A program made the translations under genes and the position numbers. Below the pieces are notes generated by a model that searched no databases, was not told the origin of the DNA, and worked only from the letters and a program-made list of their open reading frames with translations. Positions 9,108 to 17,644 of a stretch of 45,543 bases of DNA are shown piece by piece; position 1 is the first letter of the stretch, and every line of letters starts with the position of its first letter. This stretch comes from an uncultured Gammaproteobacteria bacterium (GTDB lineage Bacteria; Pseudomonadota; Gammaproteobacteria; Pseudomonadales; Azotimanducaceae), in contig CAJWNY010000012.1 of assembly GCA_913043815.1 (NCBI GenBank), forward strand, positions 1 to 45,543. Reading direction: 5' to 3'.

Positions 9108-9809
9108 TTATTGAACTACCTTGGTGCCAATACTTTGACCGGCAGTAAGGGCTAGTAGCGCGCCTTTCACCGACGCATCAAAAACCACCAAAGGCATATT
9201 ATTTTCTTTGCATAAGACAATCGCTGTTAAGTCCATAACCCCTAATTGTTTTTCCAGCACTTGGTCAAAACTAACGGTATCAAACTTTATCGCAGAAACG
9301 TCTTTATTTGGATCACTGCTGTAGATTCCATCAACGTTCGTCGCTTTTAGCACCGTATCAACCTGTAACTCTACTCCACGCAGACAAGCAGCAGTATCAG
9401 TCGTAAAATAGGGGTTCCCGGTACCGCCGGTGACTATAACAACCTGTCCACCGCGCATTTTAGCCAGTGCCAGATCGCGATCATAACCTTGTACCACTCC
9501 AGCAATTGCCGAGGCACTAAAAACGCTACAAGGTACGCTATTCCGGCGTAAAAAATCCCCGAGAGCCAGACCATTCATGATGGTCGCAAGCATACCCATT
9601 CGATCGCCTACCACCCTATCCATGCCGGCCTCGGAAAGCTTTGCCCCACGGAAGAGATTGCCTCCACCAAGGACCACTGCAACACCAATGCCTTGATCCA
9701 CTATTGACCGAATCTCATTGGCATAGTGCTCAAGCACAGTGTGGTCTATACCCAACCCTGAGGCTCCGCCAAGGGCTTCACCACTGAGCTTAAGCAACAG
9801 AGTTTGCAA
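9108..9809 (-). CDS. pyrH: uridylate kinase PyrH
   Basis: PyrH phosphorylates UMP to UDP in pyrimidine nucleotide synthesis and belongs to the amino acid kinase fold. The 233-residue protein begins almost directly with the KLSGEAL phosphate-binding segment and contains GGGNLFRG, DRMGMLATIMNGLAL and GTGNPYFTTDTAA. The start must be TTG at 9809-9807. Upstream in this frame are only GGT, GTA and then a stop, so no ATG or GTG is available. The N-terminus is therefore several residues shorter than in E. coli. The TTG lies two bases after the tsf stop, so initiation is probably coupled to tsf translation. Confidence 0.95.
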   Translation of the reverse strand: MQTLLLKLSGEALGGASGLGIDHTVLEHYANEIRSIVDQGIGVAVVLGGGNLFRGAKLSEAGMDRVVGDRMGMLATIMNGLALGDFLRRNSVPCSVFSASAIAGVVQGYDRDLALAKMRGGQVVIVTGGTGNPYFTTDTAACLRGVELQVDTVLKATNVDGIYSSDPNKDVSAIKFDTVSFDQVLEKQLGVMDLTAIVLCKENNMPLVVFDASVKGALLALTAGQSIGTKVVQ

Positions 9810-9811
9810 AC

Positions 9812-10678
9812 CTACTTACTCTCGGCGAGCTGCGCTGCAACTTCAGCGGCGAAATCTAGCTCTTCAACTTCGATACCTTCGCCTACTTCAAAGCGCAAAA
9901 AGCCTTGCACTTCAACACCAGCTTGCTTGACAAGCGCGCCAACTTTCACATTGCCGTCTTTGACGAAAGGTTGGTCAAGCAAACTCACTTCAGCGAGATA
10001 TTTCTTAACTCGCCCTTCAACCATTTTGACAATGATTTCTTCAGGCTTGCCGCTGTCTTGCGCTTGAGAAAGGTAGATTTCTCTTTCTTTATCAAGTGTC
10101 TCGGTTGCGACGTCCGCACTATTAATGACCATCGGGTTGATAGCGACAACATGCATGGCCAAATCACGCCCGAGGTCTGCAGCCCCTGCAGAAAGTTCAA
10201 TCAGCGCACCACGACGTTGATCGCCATGTATATAGTAGCTAAGGCCACCCTTAGGCGACTGCATTACTTGCCCGCGACGGATGGTGATGTTTTCACCAAT
10301 TTCTTGAACAAGAGTTTCTCTTTCGTCGTTCAGCGCAGCGGCTATATTTTCCAAACTACCGTCAGCTGAACCGTATAGCTCCTCTGCGACCTTGCTGACA
10401 AATGCAATGAACTTATCGTTCTTTGCTGCAAAGTCAGTCTCGATATTGATTTCCACTAGCGCAGCTTTCGAGCCGTCGTCTGCAAATTTAACGCCCAACA
10501 GACCATTGGCCGTTATTCTCCCGGACTTTTTGGCCGCCTTTAAAGAACTTTTCTTACGAAGTTCCTCGATTGCTTTTTCCATATCGCCGTCGACTTCGGC
10601 TAAAGCTTTTTTACAATCCATCATGCCAAGCCCAGTACGCTCTCTGAGTTCTTTCACCAGTGCTGCTGAAACGGCCAT
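9812..10678 (-). CDS. tsf: elongation factor Ts
   Basis: EF-Ts exchanges GDP for GTP on EF-Tu. The 288-residue protein has the N-terminal UBA-like domain with signature RTGLGMMDCKKALAEVDGD, and the TDFAAKNDKF segment that contacts EF-Tu, followed by the core subdomains and a C-terminal module. The start ATG is two bases after the rpsB stop, and an AAGGAG ribosome-binding site overlaps the rpsB stop codon. The rpsB-tsf-pyrH-frr order is canonical. Confidence 0.97.
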   Translation of the reverse strand: MAVSAALVKELRERTGLGMMDCKKALAEVDGDMEKAIEELRKKSSLKAAKKSGRITANGLLGVKFADDGSKAALVEINIETDFAAKNDKFIAFVSKVAEELYGSADGSLENIAAALNDERETLVQEIGENITIRRGQVMQSPKGGLSYYIHGDQRRGALIELSAGAADLGRDLAMHVVAINPMVINSADVATETLDKEREIYLSQAQDSGKPEEIIVKMVEGRVKKYLAEVSLLDQPFVKDGNVKVGALVKQAGVEVQGFLRFEVGEGIEVEELDFAAEVAAQLAESK

Positions 10679-10680
10679 CC

Positions 10681-11544
10681 CTACTCCTTGCTTGCTTCTG
10701 CATCGCTGCTAGCCGCAGCTTCTTTAGCTGCTTCAGCAGCTTTTAATTCGTCTTCTGCCGCAAAGGCTTCATTCACGCTTGCCGCTACTGCTTCAGAAAT
10801 TTCAGCGACCGGCGCTGACGCTTCCTCCACTTCAACAAATTCATTCAAATCTACAGTAGCCGAGGAGTTCGCCTGACCTTCCGCCACTGCGTCTGCCATT
10901 GCGCTAACGTAAAGGCGAATCGCTCTAATCGCATCGTCGTTGCCGGGAATGACATAATCAACGCCAGCTGGATCACTGTTTGTATCCACTACGCCCACCA
11001 CTGGAATACCTAGCTTATTTGCTTCCGTGATCGCAATTTTTTCGTGCTGTACATCAATGACAAAAATCACATCAGGCAATCCACCCATATTCTTAATGCC
11101 GCCGAGGCTGCTTTGCAGCTTATTCATCATCCGCGTTCGTTGCAGAGCTTCTTTCTTAGAAAGTAGATCAAATGTGCCGTCGGCGGCTTGGACTTCTAAA
11201 TCTTGCAGTCGCTTAATTGACTGACGGATAGTTTTGTAATTAGTCAACATGCCACCCAACCAGCGTTGGTCAACGTAAGGCATGCCCACGCGGCTCGCTT
11301 GCTCGGCAATTACCTTTGCAGCGGCGCGCTTGGTACCAACAAAAAGAATTTTTTTACCTTTTGATGCAAGATTACGCACTTCGATCAAGGCTTCGTTAAA
11401 GGCAGGAAGGGTTTTTTCAAGGTTGACGATGTGAATCTTGTTACGAGCGCCAAAAATAAAGGGCGCCATTTTTGGATTCCAGAATCTGGTCTGGTGGCCA
11501 AAATGCACACCAGCAGCCAGCATGTCACGCATACTTACAGTCAT
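10681..11544 (-). CDS. rpsB: 30S ribosomal protein S2
   Basis: S2 is a late-assembling 30S protein that, with S1, shapes the mRNA platform. The 287 residues include [13 protein letters not shown] and [19 protein letters not shown], both S2 signatures, and VVDTNSDP. The last 50 or so residues form an Ala/Glu-rich acidic tail beyond the E. coli length of 241. This tail is probably disordered. The ATG at 11544 has a GGAGA ribosome-binding site seven bases upstream. It is the first gene of the minus-strand operon and diverges from map. Confidence 0.97.
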   Translation of the reverse strand: MTVSMRDMLAAGVHFGHQTRFWNPKMAPFIFGARNKIHIVNLEKTLPAFNEALIEVRNLASKGKKILFVGTKRAAAKVIAEQASRVGMPYVDQRWLGGMLTNYKTIRQSIKRLQDLEVQAADGTFDLLSKKEALQRTRMMNKLQSSLGGIKNMGGLPDVIFVIDVQHEKIAITEANKLGIPVVGVVDTNSDPAGVDYVIPGNDDAIRAIRLYVSAMADAVAEGQANSSATVDLNEFVEVEEASAPVAEISEAVAASVNEAFAAEDELKAAEAAKEAAASSDAEASKE

Positions 11545-11642
11545 CTTTTTATCTCCGGGTTAGTTTGTTTGTCCTAATTCCCATGTTCCAACCTTCAAGC
11601 AAGCTCAAAAGCACCCGGGCACATGTGACGAATCAGACAAAT

Positions 11643-11671
11643 TTTTTAATCGGCTAGAGTTCAGCTATACT
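11643..11671 (+). promoter_or_regulatory. map: candidate map promoter
   Basis: A TATACT -10 element at 11666-11671, with a poor T-rich -35 about 17 bases upstream, would start transcription about 90 bases before the map ATG at 11767. A second -10-like TATAAC at 11728-11733 lies closer to the gene but has no recognisable -35. Assignment is by consensus only. Confidence 0.3.
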
Positions 11672-11687
11672 GCCACCCACGCCACTA

Positions 11688-11716
11688 ATTGTAGCGATCT
11701 CACCGAAATGGCTAAC
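11688..11716 (-). promoter_or_regulatory. candidate rpsB promoter with a long leader
   Basis: On the minus strand a TACAAT -10 element (11688-11693) lies about 16 bases after a weak TTAGCC -35. It would give a leader of about 140 bases before the rpsB ATG. In gammaproteobacteria the rpsB leader is known to mediate S2 autoregulation, and the leader length here fits, but I could not fold it to the known structure. This is an inference from consensus matching only. Confidence 0.3.
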
Positions 11717-11766
11717 CGCGGCGCGTTTATAACACAAACATCTTCCTTTAAGAAACGAGTTTTAGC

Positions 11767-12552
11767 ATGGTTGCAAAAGTAGAGACCGAAATAGACATAC
11801 TAGGCATGCGCGAGGCAGGAAAATGCGCCGCATCAGTTTTAGAAATGATTGGAGAACATGTCCAACCGGGTGTCACTACCGACCAGCTAAATCAGATTTG
11901 TCATGACTTTATTGTCGACGAATTAGACTGCATACCCGCGCCTCTTAATTACGGCGGCGGTGGCGGCCAGATGCCCTTCCCAAAATCCATTTGCACTTCG
12001 GTAAATCACGTGGTTTGCCACGGCATTCCGTCGCCAGCAAAAAAGCTGAAAAACGGCGATGCACTGAATATCGATATCACGGTTATTAAAAATGGCTATC
12101 ACGGCGACACCAGCAAAATGTTTTTTGCAGGTGAGGCCAGTATTCTGGCCAAACGCTTGTCCAAAATTACTCAAGAATGCATGTATAAAGGCATTGAATT
12201 GGTTAAGCCCGGCGCACGCTTGGGAGATATTGGCCACGCAATACAAAGTCACGCGGAAGCCAATAGATTTAGTGTTGTGAGAGAGTTCTGTGGTCATGGC
12301 ATTGCCAAGGTATTTCACGATGAGCCACAAGTACTGCATTACGGCCGTCCTGGGACCGGCGTCGTCCTTCAAGAGGGCATGAGTTTCACCATTGAACCCA
12401 TGATTAATGCAGGCAAGCGCAATATCAAAATACTGCCAGACCAATGGACCGCAGTAACGAAGGACCATAAGTTATCCGCTCAGTGGGAGCACACTTTGAT
12501 GGTCACCGAAGATGGCTTTGAAATTTTCACTTTAAGGCAAGAAGAGCAGTAA
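11767..12552 (+). CDS. map: type I methionine aminopeptidase
   Basis: MAP removes the initiator methionine from nascent proteins. In the 261-residue protein all five metal ligands are present: Asp103, Asp114, His177, Glu210 and Glu241, each shifted six places from E. coli MAP. The shift comes from a glycine-rich insertion (NYGGGGGQMPF, about 61-71) before the PKSICTSVNHVVCHG segment that lines the active site. The gene heads a plus-strand run with glnD eight bases downstream, as in Pseudomonas. The start is an ATG. Confidence 0.96.
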   Translation: MVAKVETEIDILGMREAGKCAASVLEMIGEHVQPGVTTDQLNQICHDFIVDELDCIPAPLNYGGGGGQMPFPKSICTSVNHVVCHGIPSPAKKLKNGDALNIDITVIKNGYHGDTSKMFFAGEASILAKRLSKITQECMYKGIELVKPGARLGDIGHAIQSHAEANRFSVVREFCGHGIAKVFHDEPQVLHYGRPGTGVVLQEGMSFTIEPMINAGKRNIKILPDQWTAVTKDHKLSAQWEHTLMVTEDGFEIFTLRQEEQ

Positions 12553-12559
12553 TCATTCT

Positions 12560-15205
12560 ATGTCATTATCGTCTAAAGTTACCCAGCGGCGGGAAAAATT
12601 AGAATCTGAAAAGGCCAAAATAGCTCAGCGCTACTGGAACAATGACTCTGTAGAGATCTTAGTCAGCGACCTTGCCGAAGTCATGGACAACTTAATTCTT
12701 GACGCTTGGCACGACCAGATTACAGAAAGCAAAGACATTGCCCTCTTTGCGGTGGGTGGCTACGGACGTAAAGAACTGCACCCCGGGTCGGATATTGACC
12801 TACTGGTAGTCGCTAAAGATCCGAAGAGTCACGGCCGGGCAATAGAACTGTTTCTACAAAATGTTTTTGATCTCAACATAGAGGTGGGACACAGTGTCCG
12901 CGACACCACCTCTTGTGTAAAAGAGTGCAAGGCGGATATCACCGTCGCTACGGCCATGTTCGAACGCAGACTTTTAGGCGGCGATGCAACCTTAGAGATC
13001 GCTATTGCTGAGGCACTGACCAAGAAAAAAGTCTGGCCCGCAGAAAAATTCTTTGAAGCTAAACACAGGGAGCAAATTGAACGGCACAGACAATTTGACG
13101 ACGTTGACTATAACCTAGAACCCAATGTAAAAGCCTCGCCTGGTGGCATGCGCGATATTCACACCGCGCTATGGATTTGTAACCGCAACTTTGGCACCAC
13201 TGATATTGGCCAGCTCGTAGAAATGAAAGTGCTCACCGCAGAAGAGGGGAAATGGCTGATTGAAGGACGAAGATTTCTTTGGTGGGTGCGCTTTGGGCTG
13301 CATCTAATTGCTGGCCGCAAAGAGGACCAGCTACACTTTTCTAGACAAAGAGAGCTCGCCCAACGGCTTGGATTCGTCGACACTGACAGTCAAATGGGCG
13401 TGGAAGTGTTTATGTACCATTTCTATCGCCACATACTTGCCCTCACCGAAGTCAATGGCATTCTCCTTAAGAATTTCCAAGAAGCCGTCGAAAGCGCGAA
13501 CCGCGAAAAAATAACTCAAATTAACGAACGCTTTATGTTAGTCAATAACCGCATCGAAGCTATGCATGATAATGTGTTCAAAGATTCCCCATCTGCGCTT
13601 TTGGAAATGTTTTTATTAATGGCTCAGCGTGAAGAAGACATTCAAGTGAGAGTTTCTACGATACGATTGATGCGCGAATCCCTAACACTTATCGATGACG
13701 ACTTCAGAAAAAATCCAGATAACACTCGCTTGTTCTTGAATTTGCTCAAAGCGCCCTACACTGTGGTAACGCAATTGATTCGTATGCGCAAGTACGGGGT
13801 CTTGGGACGTTACCTTCCTGAGTTCAAACAAATCATTGGTCAAATGCAACACGACCTATTCCACATTTATACTGTGGATGCCCACACAATGATGGTAGTA
13901 CGCAATATGCGTAAATTCCGTTACAAATGGGCTGAGGAAACCTTCCCAATAGCGCACTATTGCTCCAACACAATACCCAAGCTAGAACTACTTTATATAG
14001 CTGGATTGTTTCATGATATTGGCAAAGGCCGTGGCGGCGACCACTCAACTCTTGGCTCTATTGATGCAAGGAAATTCTGCCAGCTACACGGTTTAAACCA
14101 AGCAGATACGGATTTAGTTTGTTGGTTGGTTGAGCGGCATTTATACATGTCTTTCGTTTCGCAAAACCAAGACATTTACGACCCAGAAGTAATTCAGGTT
14201 TTTGCTCAAAACGTGAAATCTGAAATGCGCCTGAACTATCTGTATGCCCTCACCGTGGCAGATATCAATGCAACAAACCCAAACCTTTGGAACAGTTGGC
14301 GCGCAAGTCTTATGCGCCATTTGTACAGCGAGACCAGAAAAACTCTGAGACAGGGCAAAAGCGACGCACTGGACCGCGACGAAACCATTGCCGCTTATCA
14401 AGAAAGCGCATTGGACAGGCTAGAAAATACTATCAGCGAAGAGAAAGTCAGAACGTTATGGCGAAACCTAGGCGATGATTTTTTCTTACGCCATAGCACT
14501 GATGAAATCAGCGATATTTCCCGCCAACTACTGAAGCACGACCACCAGCAAGGCCCATTCGTAAGTATGTCCCCAGCAGACCTAACCTATCTGGGTGAAG
14601 GCGCCACGCAACTTTATATTTGGGCCGAAGACAAACCTAAAACATTCGCTGCAACGGTAGTTTGCCTAAACCAATGGGATTTATCAGTTGTCGATGCACA
14701 CATAAATAAAGCGGTAAAGGGACGGATATTTAATACCTTTACCGTTCTAACGGCAGATGGTGCCCCAGTAGAGCAGGACAAGAAACTGCGAAGTGAGATT
14801 GTAGAAAAAGTTAAAGCTATCCTTGTCGCACCCTCTCCAAGAACCGACGGTGCAACCCGGCGAGTGCCGCGCCAACTCCGTGAACTACCGTGGCCGACGG
14901 AAGTTTCAATGGAAACTGATGACGAGGGCTTAACGACCACAGTTAATATTTTGGCCGCTGACCGACCGGGTTTATTGGCTAATATTTCTCTGCTGCTTAT
15001 CGACCTGGAGTTGGAATTGTCGTCGGCTCGAATTACGACGCTTGGTGAGCGTGTCGAAGACGTTTTCGCTGTCACAGACGCTGAAGGCAAGGCGATAACT
15101 GATAAAGCCCAGTTGTATAATCTTGAGAACGCATTGCGACAAAAATTGGATGCCGCTATGGGTTTGGGGAGTGGGGGGGGGCTTGGGCGAGAACACACTT
15201 TCTAG
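12560..15205 (+). CDS. glnD: bifunctional uridylyltransferase/uridylyl-removing enzyme GlnD
   Basis: GlnD senses glutamine and adds or removes UMP on PII proteins, controlling glutamine synthetase and Ntr regulation. The 881 residues (E. coli 890) comprise a nucleotidyltransferase domain with GGYGRKELHPGSDIDLL (Asp78, Asp80), an HD hydrolase domain with LFHDIGKGRGGDHS (His485-Asp486), and two C-terminal ACT domains. The second ACT begins at NILAADRPGLLANIS. The extreme C-terminus is Gly-rich because of a run of nine G bases at 15173-15181, where slippage or a sequencing error could change the last ten residues. It lies directly after map. Confidence 0.97.
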   Translation: MSLSSKVTQRREKLESEKAKIAQRYWNNDSVEILVSDLAEVMDNLILDAWHDQITESKDIALFAVGGYGRKELHPGSDIDLLVVAKDPKSHGRAIELFLQNVFDLNIEVGHSVRDTTSCVKECKADITVATAMFERRLLGGDATLEIAIAEALTKKKVWPAEKFFEAKHREQIERHRQFDDVDYNLEPNVKASPGGMRDIHTALWICNRNFGTTDIGQLVEMKVLTAEEGKWLIEGRRFLWWVRFGLHLIAGRKEDQLHFSRQRELAQRLGFVDTDSQMGVEVFMYHFYRHILALTEVNGILLKNFQEAVESANREKITQINERFMLVNNRIEAMHDNVFKDSPSALLEMFLLMAQREEDIQVRVSTIRLMRESLTLIDDDFRKNPDNTRLFLNLLKAPYTVVTQLIRMRKYGVLGRYLPEFKQIIGQMQHDLFHIYTVDAHTMMVVRNMRKFRYKWAEETFPIAHYCSNTIPKLELLYIAGLFHDIGKGRGGDHSTLGSIDARKFCQLHGLNQADTDLVCWLVERHLYMSFVSQNQDIYDPEVIQVFAQNVKSEMRLNYLYALTVADINATNPNLWNSWRASLMRHLYSETRKTLRQGKSDALDRDETIAAYQESALDRLENTISEEKVRTLWRNLGDDFFLRHSTDEISDISRQLLKHDHQQGPFVSMSPADLTYLGEGATQLYIWAEDKPKTFAATVVCLNQWDLSVVDAHINKAVKGRIFNTFTVLTADGAPVEQDKKLRSEIVEKVKAILVAPSPRTDGATRRVPRQLRELPWPTEVSMETDDEGLTTTVNILAADRPGLLANISLLLIDLELELSSARITTLGERVEDVFAVTDAEGKAITDKAQLYNLENALRQKLDAAMGLGSGGGLGREHTF

Positions 15206-15343
15206 TGTCAGCGGAGCAGGGGTCTAATCGCTAGCTGCTAAGAATCAACTGATAACCGAGACCTACAAACAGTTAACTAAACAACTCGTTGGTCGTGTAT
15301 TCGTTGGGCATTCCAGCTATCGTAGGACTTCCTTATTAATTGA

Positions 15344-16555
15344 ATGAATATTGTGTCTTTCAACGCCCACTTAGATTTGCTTCAGCCCTACCCCTTTGAA
15401 CGTCTTCGAGCTCTGCACAAAGGCATTAGCCATACCGGTGAGCTGACACATATTTCTCTTTCAATTGGCGAACCCAAGCACAGCCCCCCCAAATTTGTCA
15501 TCGATGAGCTGTCAAATCCTCAGTCATTGACCAAACACCTTGCCACCTATCCGGCAACGAAAGGAAGCGAAGTGCTGCGAACCTCAATCTCTGAGTGGTT
15601 GGCGCGCAGATTTTCCGTAACCGTTGACCCTGAACTTGGCATTTTGCCGGTAAACGGCACAAGAGAAGCATTGTTTTCGGTCGCCCAAGCCCTACTCAGC
15701 GGCAAACCCGACACCTTAGTGGCAATGCCCAACCCGTTTTATCAAATTTATGAGGGCGCAGCCCTATTGGCGGGTGCCAAGCCTTTATACATTCCAAATT
15801 TGGTAGCGCTCAATTACAAAGCGGACTTTAGTTCTATCAGCGCAGAGCAATGGCATAAAACGGAACTGGTCTATATTTGCTCTCCCGGCAACCCTACTGG
15901 GCAGATTATGCAGCGTGATCACATGCAGTCGCTCATTGAGCTAGCGCAAAAATATGATTTCAATATCGTTTCCGACGAGTGCTATGCAGAGCTGTATTAC
16001 GATGACGACAACCTCCCAGAAAGTATTCTGGCAGCAGCGGCCGCTATGGGACTGCCAAATTTCGACCGATGTTTAGCATTTCATAGCCTTTCCAAACGAT
16101 CTAATTTGCCGGGGTTACGCAGCGGTTTTGTGGCAGGCGACCCCAATTTAATGGCCAAGTATTTGAGCTATCGTACTTACCACGGGTGCGCGCAAGGCGC
16201 TCACCATCAAGCAGCCAGCGCTTTGGCATGGCAGGACGAAGCCCACGTTGTAGAAAACCGGCAAATGTATAAAGACAAGTTTGCGGCAGTGAGCGAAATT
16301 CTCAGCCCTCACTACAATTTAACCCAGCCTGAAGGCGGGTTTTATCACTGGCTGCCTACGCCAATCTCTGATCAAGAATTCAGTCAACGCTTACTAGCAG
16401 ATCAACACATCACCGTTATGCCAGGGTCTTTTTTAGGCAGAGATACGCAGCTCGGTAATCCGGGGCACAACCACGTAAGAATTGCCTGGGTTGCACCCTT
16501 CGACGAATGTATTGAAGCCGCTAACCGCCTAGCCCAGTTTGCGCAAAATTTATAA
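15344..16555 (+). CDS. dapC: succinyldiaminopimelate transaminase DapC
   Basis: This class I PLP aminotransferase converts N-succinyl-2-amino-6-ketopimelate to N-succinyl-LL-diaminopimelate in the succinylase lysine pathway. In the 403-residue product the PLP lysine is Lys251 in SLSKRSNLPGLRSGF. Other fold markers are SPGNPTGQ, SDECYAELYYD and the C-terminal RIAWVAP arginine. The N-terminal LQPYPFERLRAL matches DapC-type enzymes of Pseudomonas. The function is supported by dapD and dapE directly downstream. About 140 bases separate it from glnD, without an obvious gene. Confidence 0.93.
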   Translation: MNIVSFNAHLDLLQPYPFERLRALHKGISHTGELTHISLSIGEPKHSPPKFVIDELSNPQSLTKHLATYPATKGSEVLRTSISEWLARRFSVTVDPELGILPVNGTREALFSVAQALLSGKPDTLVAMPNPFYQIYEGAALLAGAKPLYIPNLVALNYKADFSSISAEQWHKTELVYICSPGNPTGQIMQRDHMQSLIELAQKYDFNIVSDECYAELYYDDDNLPESILAAAAAMGLPNFDRCLAFHSLSKRSNLPGLRSGFVAGDPNLMAKYLSYRTYHGCAQGAHHQAASALAWQDEAHVVENRQMYKDKFAAVSEILSPHYNLTQPEGGFYHWLPTPISDQEFSQRLLADQHITVMPGSFLGRDTQLGNPGHNHVRIAWVAPFDECIEAANRLAQFAQNL

Positions 16556-16631
16556 GTTAATTTCGCTCGGTTAAGCGGTCTCTTGGCGTCAGCTGTAGTA
16601 ATATGAGGGAAAGATTTTTTCTGAGATTGAT

Positions 16632-17633
16632 ATGACTGATATTTTTGCGTTTGCGGTTGGCATCACAAGCACCAATGGCTCGAGTACAGTACTAGACTGT
16701 TTTTTCCCAAACCCTATACTTACTCCAAAAGAAGACGTGCTCAGCGCAATAGGCAGCCTGCCTCAAGGGACCAGTGCCCTTACAGCAGAGCAGGCTCAAT
16801 CCCTAAACTCGGCATCAGGCGTCGCAATTGTACCTCAATCACTGCTTGATATGGATCAGCCTCTGATCAGTGTAAGACTCGATTCCGATGCACCAAGTAA
16901 CAGTATTGAAGAGGTTTACCTAAAGCTGCACCTGCTGTCCCACAGACTATGCCTGCCAAATACCCTTAACCTTGATGGTATTTTTGGCCATCTACCTAAC
17001 TTAGCGTGGACTTCAGCTGGACCCATTGAGGTCAATGAATTGACCAGTGCACTAATGAATGCCCGTCGGCAGGGGCTCAACCTAGAAGTCTTCTCTGTGG
17101 ACAAATTTCCAAAAATGGTCAACTACGTGGTACCCACCGGCGTGCGTATAGCTGACGCAAGCCGTATCCGCCTTGGCGCCTATCTAGGCGAAGGCACAAC
17201 GGTCATGCACGAGGGATTTGTTAACTTCAACGCAGCAGCCATCGGCCCTAACATGATTGAAGGCCGAATATCCCAGGGCGTTATTGTCGGGGCAGGCACA
17301 GACCTAGGCGGCAGCGCCAGCACCATGGGCACACTTTCTGGTGGCGGTAATATCATTGTGAGCATCGGCGAAAACTGCCTCATTGGTGCAAATGCAGGCA
17401 CTGGTATTCCCTTGGGCGACCGTTGCACTATTGAAGCGGGGTTGTATATAACTGGCGGCACACCTATTGCTATTTTCGACGAAACAGGCCAACAAGTGCG
17501 ACTTGTCAAAGGTCGAGAATTGGCTGGCAACTCTGACATGCTGTTCATTCGCAACAGCCAAAACGGCCAGGTGATCTGTCGCACGAATCGTCAGGCCATT
17601 GAGCTTAACGACGCTTTGCACGCACACAATTAA
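16632..17633 (+). CDS. dapD: tetrahydrodipicolinate N-succinyltransferase DapD (long form)
   Basis: DapD succinylates tetrahydrodipicolinate, committing it to lysine and meso-diaminopimelate synthesis. The 333-residue protein is the long Pseudomonas/actinobacterial-type DapD, not the 274-residue E. coli type. It has an alpha/beta N-terminal half and a left-handed beta-helix (about 170-290) with NFNAAAIGPNMIEGRIS and the glycine-rich GGSASTMGTLSGGG segment. The ATG has a short purine run upstream. It sits between dapC and dapE, and the dapE start lies only a few bases after its stop. Confidence 0.95.
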   Translation: MTDIFAFAVGITSTNGSSTVLDCFFPNPILTPKEDVLSAIGSLPQGTSALTAEQAQSLNSASGVAIVPQSLLDMDQPLISVRLDSDAPSNSIEEVYLKLHLLSHRLCLPNTLNLDGIFGHLPNLAWTSAGPIEVNELTSALMNARRQGLNLEVFSVDKFPKMVNYVVPTGVRIADASRIRLGAYLGEGTTVMHEGFVNFNAAAIGPNMIEGRISQGVIVGAGTDLGGSASTMGTLSGGGNIIVSIGENCLIGANAGTGIPLGDRCTIEAGLYITGGTPIAIFDETGQQVRLVKGRELAGNSDMLFIRNSQNGQVICRTNRQAIELNDALHAHN

Positions 17634-17644
17634 GGTCATTGAAA

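Noticed and set aside
11923-12468. 181-residue antisense frame within map
   Set aside because: It is opposite the conserved MAP active-site region and shows no family features.
14614-15198. 194-residue antisense frame within glnD
   Set aside because: It lies opposite a strongly conserved gene, has low-complexity Ser/Arg-rich sequence and no domain. It is a shadow of the glnD frame.
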